A stretch of 38,144 bases of DNA from NCBI GenBank assembly GCA_023398165.1, contig JAEWSQ010000010.1:1-38144 (forward strand), given 5' to 3'. The notes under the pieces are model-generated. The model did not search any database. It worked only from the letters and a program-made list of their open reading frames with translations, and was not told the origin of the DNA. Origin of the DNA: Spirochaetota bacterium. Its GTDB lineage: Bacteria > Spirochaetota > Spirochaetia > Treponematales > Treponemataceae. Of the stretch, positions 33,701 through 38,144 are shown in pieces. The position numbers and the translations under genes were made by a program. Each line of letters starts with the position of its first letter. The stretch's first letter is position 1.

Positions 33701-33986
33701 TGAGTTTTATGGTATTAAGTTCATTAGCCAGTTTTATTGAAGTCTCTCTAATATCAAGTTCATTTTGTAAATTTAACCAGAACTTAGAAGAGTTTCCAAA
33801 ATATCGTGATAATCGCAGTGCCATTTCTACAGATATCTTTCTTCTATTGTGTACCAAATCCAATACAGAACTTGTTGAGACATTTATTTCTTTTGATAAG
33901 CGGTATGGTGTTAAGCCTAATGGTTCAAGAAATTCTTCCCGTAGTATGTCGCCTATTTTTGGTGTTTCTAATGTTTTTGTATTCAT
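33684..33986 (-). CDS. higA: HigA-type antitoxin (XRE helix-turn-helix)
   Basis: 100 residues from the ATG at 33986, which has GGAG 7 bp upstream (the ATG at 33992 is too close to it). TPKIGDILREEFLEPLGLTP, then YRLSKEINVSTSSVLDLVHN and LRLSRYFGNSSKFWLNLQNE, is the VapI/HigA XRE domain. The last five residues (NVHTA) are encoded by RHS sequence read in another frame, so the original C-terminus was replaced where the TA module joined the RHS fragment. Confidence 0.85.
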   Translation of the reverse strand: MNTKTLETPKIGDILREEFLEPLGLTPYRLSKEINVSTSSVLDLVHNRRKISVEMALRLSRYFGNSSKFWLNLQNELDIRETSIKLANELNTIKLNVHTA

Positions 33987-34001
33987 ACTCATACTCCTTC
34001 A

Positions 34002-34283
34002 TCAGTGATAATCTTTAATTGATACCTCATACAAGTCTCCATTAAGGTATTTGAATTGTATGCGCCATTGATCATTTATTCTTATTGAACAATATTCATT
34101 CAATTTGCCTTTTAAATGTTCAAAGTGATTCGATGGCGGAGTCTTTAGATCATCTTCATTTGTTGCAGAATCTAACAATAACAGTTTTACCAGAGCTCTA
34201 TTTTGAATATCGGGAGGCAGCTTTCTCGATTTTTCCTGATGAAAAATCTTTTCTGTTTCGACATCTGCAAAACTTCGAATCAT
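34002..34283 (-). CDS. higB: HigB-type RelE-superfamily toxin
   Basis: 93 residues from the ATG at 34283; the frame is open much further (to 34466) but reads through the promoter. MIRSFADVETEKIFHQEKSR, then RKLPPDIQNRALVKL, FEHLKGKLNEYCSIRINDQW and RIQFKYLNG are the signature of HigB/graft-type host-inhibition toxins, which cleave mRNA on ribosomes. Toxin precedes antitoxin, as is usual for HigBA. No Shine-Dalgarno: the start codon lies 6 bp after the -10. Confidence 0.87.
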   Translation of the reverse strand: MIRSFADVETEKIFHQEKSRKLPPDIQNRALVKLLLLDSATNEDDLKTPPSNHFEHLKGKLNEYCSIRINDQWRIQFKYLNGDLYEVSIKDYH

Positions 34284-34289
34284 ACTTAT

Positions 34290-34318
34290 ACTATATGGTA
34301 CAGTATTATATCTGTCAA
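34290..34318 (-). promoter_or_regulatory. Promoter of higBA (leaderless type)
   Basis: TTGACA (34313-34318), 17 bp, TATAGT (34290-34295), 6 bp to the higB ATG; the same geometry as the brnTA promoter at 27556. ATACT/AGTAT inverted bases overlap the -10 and may be the HigA site. Confidence 0.72.
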
Positions 34319-34506
34319 GAAGATATAGCTCATTAATGATAAAATTAATACCTAATCTTTCTCTTGCAAAAAGTCCACAAAAAATGCTACAATTATAGCA
34401 TAACACAGCAAAACAGAAATATTCGAAAAGCTTGTAAAACAAGGAAATAGTAACAGAACTAAACATATATACATGGGACTATGCAATTTGGGACCAGAAG
34501 ATCGGG

Positions 34507-34805
34507 GGAGCTACTTCTCAGCAAAGAAGTAGCTCCGAAATGAGCGCCGAACGTATGTGAGGAATAGTGTGCATGGATGCACACGACAGCGAATGAAGGC
34601 GGCCCAGAAGGAGTTTGCACGATGCAAACGACTGTAGGGCAAATCCCTCCATCCCGAAATACACTGACAATCCGAAGGATTGTAGTGTATTTCGACGAAA
34701 TCTGGACTAAAGCCAGATTTCTCTACGTTCAACTGGATAAGCTTCGCTTACCAGTTAACGCATAGGAAGAGTGGTGTTTGTGCGAACCGCTTGAACAGCG
34801 GTTCG
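34507..34805. other. Hairpin array in a 0.85-kb gene-free region
   Basis: 34284-35136 holds no credible gene. In it are, in order: a 12-bp stem (34507-34536), GTGTGCA/TGCACAC (34567-34584), GTTTGCA/TGCAAAC (34613-34629), an 11+7-bp stem with one unpaired G (34655-34694), GAAATCTGG/CCAGATTTC (34697-34721), attC-like site G (34726-34760) and CGAACCGC/GCGGTTCG (34783-34805). Parts are duplicated at 34858-34890 (ATGAGCGC, GGAAGGAATTTGCACG). Several loops are GAA or TTC, as in the attC-like sites. Confidence 0.65.
34726..34760 (+). other. attC-like palindrome, site G
   Basis: Plus strand: CGTTCAAC, TGG, unpaired A, TAAGC, loop TTC, GCTTA, CCA, GTTAACG. The geometry is the same as sites A, B2, C and E but on the opposite strand, as for B1. 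Right core GTTAACG differs from GTTRRRY in its last bases. Confidence 0.55.
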
Positions 34806-34910
34806 GATTAAGAGGCTGCCTGAGGGGTGGCTTTTTTTAAGAGGGTTTTGAAACGGAATGAGCGCTGGCAGCCCGGAAGGAATTTGCACGACTTGCCGAT
34901 TATGTGATTC

Positions 34911-35086
34911 AGTCCGCAAGTTTTGCCTGCAAAACTTGTTAAGCAAACCGCAGGTTTGCGGCGTGAACCAGAACATCCGTTATTGTGTGAAGGTCTCTGA
35001 CTGGAACGTACCGTTGGAAGGGATGCCAACTGGCAATAACGCATGTTCTGTTTAGTACCGAGTAACGATGACGAGGGGCGTGCCTG
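34911..35086. repeat. Structured repeat R2, copy b
   Basis: Second copy of the repeat at 31603-31780, with the same order of stems (CAAGTTTTGC-type, GCAAACC/GGTTTGC and the large CAGAACAT/ATGTTCTG palindrome). It lies 3' of the formylglycine-enzyme-like gene, as copy a lies 3' of a candidate immunity gene. Confidence 0.75.
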
Positions 35087-35136
35087 CGGTTTGATAATTT
35101 AATAAAAAATCTTACCAAAATTTAACGATTAAAAAA

Positions 35137-36165
35137 CTAATCTAATTCATCTTCAAAATCCAAGTAGTACCCATAAACCCAGCCTTCTGTCTTATTTTCT
35201 AAAACAACTTTATACCATGAGGCTTCCATGGAATCTATTTTTTCTTTTTTACCCTGCTCTATTACCTGTACTTTATCACCCTTATTTAGTTTTGTAAGAA
35301 CAGTAGTGTTTAAATCAGGCTTCTCTCGAACCCTGACATTTGAATCGTTTAAGACTGCCTTTATATCAAGGACAGAAATATTTCGTGCAACACGAAAAGA
35401 GCGTTCTGGATAGTGAAAATCTAAAGGAAATGAATAAAACTTATTATATATACTAATCTCATTAACATTAGTAAGAAAATCTCCACCTCTGATAACAATT
35501 TCCCCTTTGTTATTACTATCCCAGCACATTTCGTACATATTACCTAGACAATCAAATAAACCCCATCTATTTGGTAATTTAAGTCCTACATCTTTATATT
35601 CGAATTTTGAATTTTCATAACACCACGCAATACTCAATAAAGTAGCTGTATTTTTAGAGATTATTTCTTTATCAGTACCTCCGCATGTTGCTGCATACTC
35701 CCATTCAAGTTCTGTTGGAAGCCGGTACCCGTTTGCATTTCTTTTCCAAATTACTTCCCCCTCCTTTCTTGTGGGGACTCCTTCACTATTCTCTATGACA
35801 TAAGCTTTTTCAAAACCTTCTTTCTCGCTTAGCCAATTGCAAAATTTAACCATGTCATACCAATTCAATTTTCCAATTGGTAAATTCACAGAGGGTTCTT
35901 TTGCATTATATTCTTCAAAAAAGTAGTGGTCTCGCAGAATAATTGAATCCGGACTAGTTTCCTTAACAAATTGAAGGTACTGCCCAATTGTAATTTTATA
36001 TGCACTCATGTAAAAGGGGTTAATGTATTCTTCAGAACTACCTGAATTATTCGCTAATTGATAATTACCACCTTCTATTCTGCACAAATCTATATCTTTC
36101 GTTACTTGTGAATAAATGTTTACAAAAGAAAACAAGAAGTATATTACTATAAATAATTGTTTCAT
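35137..36165 (-). CDS. Secreted FGE-sulfatase (SUMF1-like) domain protein with C-terminal SH3 domain
   Basis: 342 residues. Signal peptide MKQLFIVIYFLFSFVNIYS. Residues 25 to about 265 are a formylglycine-generating-enzyme-like fold (IEGGNYQLA, YKITIGQYLQFV, YRLPTELEWEYAATCGG, GNMYEMCWD, FRVARN), usually a ligand-binding module when no sulfatase is present. Residues 270-335 form an SH3b domain (NVRVREKPDLNTTVLTKLNK), which often binds cell wall. It starts 10 bp after the cysteine-peptidase-like RHS tip, so it may be the immunity or partner protein for that toxin. Confidence 0.72.
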   Translation of the reverse strand: MKQLFIVIYFLFSFVNIYSQVTKDIDLCRIEGGNYQLANNSGSSEEYINPFYMSAYKITIGQYLQFVKETSPDSIILRDHYFFEEYNAKEPSVNLPIGKLNWYDMVKFCNWLSEKEGFEKAYVIENSEGVPTRKEGEVIWKRNANGYRLPTELEWEYAATCGGTDKEIISKNTATLLSIAWCYENSKFEYKDVGLKLPNRWGLFDCLGNMYEMCWDSNNKGEIVIRGGDFLTNVNEISIYNKFYSFPLDFHYPERSFRVARNISVLDIKAVLNDSNVRVREKPDLNTTVLTKLNKGDKVQVIEQGKKEKIDSMEASWYKVVLENKTEGWVYGYYLDFEDELD

Positions 36166-36175
36166 AAATATCCTT

Positions 36176-36916
36176 TTAATTCTCTTCCCATGTTAATGGT
36201 TCAATATAGTCACTTAAATATGACTTTCTTTCAATCCTATTACGAGGCATTGAATCTAGTACATAAAACTTAAATGGATTTTCACTTTTCATTACAGCAG
36301 TAAAATGAGTACCATATATAGGACTAAACCATTTTTCAATCCCTAAATCATAATTTGAAGAAAGAAATTCAATTGGAGATAAATTTAATCTCTTTGTCTT
36401 TTTCTCGTCAAGAAACACATAATCTAAGTGGCTTGTCATACCCAGTTTTTCAGAAAGTACTAAACTCATCAACCCAAATTCTAATGGAGCTCCATCAACT
36501 TCAGTATATCCATTTTTCTTCCATACATCAGAAGCTTCTTTTAATTTTTCTTTAAAAAAATCATGAGAATAGCCAAGTACAGCATAATGCATAACCAATG
36601 ATACAGTTTTACATGACTGACTAGTACCTTTGCTACTATAAAAACCTAAATATGCATCCAACTCTTTTTGTAATATAGCTTGCAAATGAGGCTGCGGGAA
36701 CATAAACAATTCCCAAGTTGTAGACATCGCATTTGAACCTGGAACAATACTATTCTCTATGCAGGTCTTTAGAAATCCAAAAAAGTTCTTATAATTTATC
36801 TGTGGTTTATTTGAAGAAATCGTATCAGGAGACTCTTCCTTTGGTTTTTCAGTATCTATAGGTGATGATTTCTGTTCGTTTCCTTCATAATAAAACAACC
36901 CCGTTGGATCTAGGGA
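36176..36916 (-). CDS. Displaced RHS tip with cysteine-peptidase-like domain
   Basis: The frame opens after a TGA with SLDPTGL and has no RHS core. The first start-like codon is the TTG of DPTGL (36898), with no ribosome site, so it may be silent. After an acidic linker (residues 10-35) comes a globular domain with GTSQSCKTVSLVMHY (Cys), GTHFTAVM (His) and FYVLDSMP (Asp) in the order of papain- or C39-like peptidases. The RHS junction TCC-CTA-GAT is that of the tip at 32471, while the sequence upstream is the repeat also seen at 30414. An orphan toxin module with its partner gene 10 bp downstream. Confidence 0.68.
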   Translation of the reverse strand, partial: SLDPTGLFYYEGNEQKSSPIDTEKPKEESPDTISSNKPQINYKNFFGFLKTCIENSIVPGSNAMSTTWELFMFPQPHLQAILQKELDAYLGFYSSKGTSQSCKTVSLVMHYAVLGYSHDFFKEKLKEASDVWKKNGYTEVDGAPLEFGLMSLVLSEKLGMTSHLDYVFLDEKKTKRLNLSPIEFLSSNYDLGIEKWFSPIYGTHFTAVMKSENPFKFYVLDSMPRNRIERKSYLSDYIEPLTWEEN

Positions 36917-36994
36917 TCATATCGACCCTTCAAAAATTTCAAAGACCTCTTCCCAAAAGGGTACTTCAAAAATCAATATTCATTTATTATACCA
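36917..36994 (-). repeat. Promoter-like repeat, copy 4
   Basis: Joins directly to the DPTGL junction of the RHS tip at 36176. Shares the 36917-36940 segment with 30414-30437 and the CTCTTCCCAAAAGG palindrome with copies 1 and 2; an extended -10 (TGGTATAAT on minus, 36986-36994) could drive the tip. Confidence 0.55.
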
Positions 36995-37004
36995 TACTAT
37001 CTCG

Positions 37005-37199
37005 CTATAATATTTTGAATAACGTCACAAAAAAAATAAATATAAACGAGAAAAGAAATGGTACAACAATTATCTTAAAATATCTTAAATGGTAAACCGA
37101 AGGAAATATTCTCCCTATACCAATTAAGATAAAAAAAGTTAGTATTGAAGCTAATAATAATGCTATCAGGAAAAAAAACTTCTTTTTGGAATTACTCAT
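37005..37199 (-). CDS. Small two-span membrane protein, candidate immunity protein
   Basis: 64 residues from the ATG at 37199, which overlaps the end of the RHS pseudogene frame (ATGAGTAA); the frame extends to 37220 but that ATG lies further inside the other gene. Two hydrophobic segments (FFFLIALLLASILTFFILIG and IIVVPFLFSFIFIFFVTLF). Small membrane proteins of this kind often protect against membrane-acting toxins, which would suit the hydrophobic tip upstream. Position and topology are visible, function inferred. Confidence 0.55.
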   Translation of the reverse strand: MSNSKKKFFFLIALLLASILTFFILIGIGRIFPSVYHLRYFKIIVVPFLFSFIFIFFVTLFKIL

Positions 37200-38144
37200 C
37201 GTTTTCTTCCTCTTCATCAATGAAGGTATCAGATACTTCTATTACAAGAGGAATTAAACTTTCTCCCGCTATACCTGCAACGGGAGCCCATTCTGGCTGC
37301 ATCACCATTTCCAATGGAGGTTCCCCTCCTCCCCATTTTTACAAACCAAATGCCTGCCCTGAATTAGCCGCGATGAAAGCTTCTGTAACTGAAGAAAATA
37401 TTAAAGCATTCACTCCACCCTCAACAGTAACAGAAAGTGTCTCTGCAATATCTTGATTTTCGCCTTTTATTTTCTTTGTTGAAATATCTTTAATTGCTGC
37501 ATCAGCCGATGCTGTTAATACATTTACTAAAACGGTTTTTATTGTTGATTTAGCTACAGGCATTAATGACGTAGTTGCTGTTTTCAATATTAATGTAGAA
37601 GCGCCAGAAGTAGCGGCACTAATTAATGTTGATGATCCAATTACAGCCCATGACTCCTTGCTTGTATATACTTCTTTTACAGCTGTTAAAAAGCCTTTCT
37701 CATCAGACATTTTCTCTTATATTTCATCACATGATGAAGAAATAAATCCTATTGCAGCTCCAATTACCCAATTTGGTAACAACCCCGTTGGATCTGTGAT
37801 GTTTATCGGGTTATTGCCGCAGTATCCATACCAGTTTAATCCGTCACGTGCAGGGTCTTCGGTGATGAATGACGAACCGTCCTCGCTCCTCCATCTATTC
37901 CAATGATAGGTCAATCCTGTTTCACTGTCAATATCTTTACCGGTATACATGCCGTCATAGAGTACATCCCCGCTTCCATAAGCTACATTGCCGAATGCGG
38001 TATACTCTCCGCTCCACAGAACTTTTCCGCTCTCATCGGTTACTGTCGTTACACTTCCCAGGAGGTCTGTTGTTGCATATCGTTTTACTGAGTTTCCAGT
38101 GTTATCTGTTTCTTGCCAGCCTATTATCTGGTTATTGAGGTATG
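37192..38144 (-). pseudogene. RHS C-terminus with hydrophobic tip, two in-frame stops, 5' end outside window
   Basis: Enters from the right edge in frame (LNNQIIGWQETD, LLGSVTTVTDESGK, YTGKDIDSETGL, NNPINITDPTGL), so this is the only tip still attached to a normal RHS core. After GAAIGFISSSCDEI there is TAA (37717-37719), then the same frame continues with EKMSDEKGF; after QAFGL a second TAA (37339-37341), then KWGGGEPPLEM to the final TAA at 37192. The tip is rich in Ala, Ser, Thr and Val hydrophobic helices, suggesting a membrane-inserting or carrier domain. Single-base changes explain both stops. Confidence 0.78.

Noticed and set aside
34284..34466. N-terminal extension of HigB up to 34466
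   Set aside because: That stretch contains the promoter (TTGACA, 17 bp, TATAGT) and does not look like HigB; length from 34283 is right for the family.
26539..34760. Inverted terminal repeats of an insertion sequence or MITE
   Set aside because: No transposase frame and no paired ends with target-site duplications are visible; the palindromes are single hairpins with a constant unpaired base.
34812..34840. Plus-strand terminator GGCTGCC...GGTGGC with T-run
   Set aside because: The stem needs two G-T pairs and no plus-strand gene lies upstream; too weak to list.
26539..35086. CRISPR array
   Set aside because: The repeats are few, long, palindromic and unevenly spaced, with genes between them; there are no uniform spacers and no cas genes.
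37192..37950. Stop-codon reassignment or selenocysteine-like recoding at the two TAA codons
   Set aside because: TAA ends other intact genes in the window normally, and no recoding element is visible; point mutation is the simpler reading.

Overview
Organism. The window looks like a moderately AT-rich spirochaete chromosome, most likely a Treponema. This is inference from gene content: many lipoproteins, a LacI-type-sensor diguanylate cyclase, RHS tip genes in the style of host-associated treponemes, and a secreted protein with the glycan-binding domain common in Treponema and Leptospira. There is no rRNA or marker gene to fix the species. I see no tRNA, rRNA, CRISPR array, transposase, integrase or prophage gene.

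Region 1 (1-10.0 kb, all minus strand) holds small operons: an encapsulated-ferritin-like protein with a J-domain protein; a HEAT-like protein with an APH-fold kinase; an isochorismatase-fold hydrolase with a methyltransferase; a radical SAM enzyme; then a run of ROK regulator, HAD phosphatase, membrane-anchored LuxR regulator, outer-membrane-like protein and S41 lipoprotein protease. The leader between LuxR and the outer-membrane gene can fold in two mutually exclusive ways.

Region 2 (10.2-25.8 kb) has two plus-strand lipoprotein genes ending in a cluster of stem-loops and a bidirectional terminator, an AraC/GyrI regulator, a plus-strand GGDEF enzyme with a cytoplasmic sugar-sensor-like domain, and a long minus-strand stretch of metabolic and detoxification genes (nitroreductase, DUF3795, PhzF, metallophosphoesterase, P-loop kinase, two methyltransferases). 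It ends with an alpha/beta hydrolase, a DUF4332 protein, an S66 (MccF-like) carboxypeptidase and a multi-span membrane protein.

Region 3 (25.85-38.14 kb) is an accessory island and the interesting part. It alternates four kinds of element: (i) type II toxin-antitoxin operons (RelBE-like, two BrnTA, an unnamed pair at 30.7-31.3 kb, HigBA); (ii) four RHS C-terminal tips, each beginning at the DPTGL motif, each with a different C-terminal domain (pseudogenised hydrophobic, cysteine-peptidase-like, HExxH metallopeptidase-like, YkuD-like) and each followed at once by a different secreted or membrane protein, the usual layout of toxin and immunity gene; (iii) four families of non-coding repeats; (iv) at least six short palindromes with one geometry: a core close to AAC/GTT, 3 bp, one unpaired base, 5-7 bp and (except in one site) a 3-4 nt loop. 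That architecture is what integron attC sites have, and several palindromes sit just 3' of a minus-strand cassette-like gene. Three of the four RHS tips have lost their conserved N-terminal body, one BrnT has an amber codon and one RHS tip has two in-frame stops, so the island is a store of displaced and decaying toxin modules. The working hypothesis is an integron-like or palindrome-mediated collection of toxin/immunity and TA cassettes; a REP/BIME-type repeat family is the main alternative.
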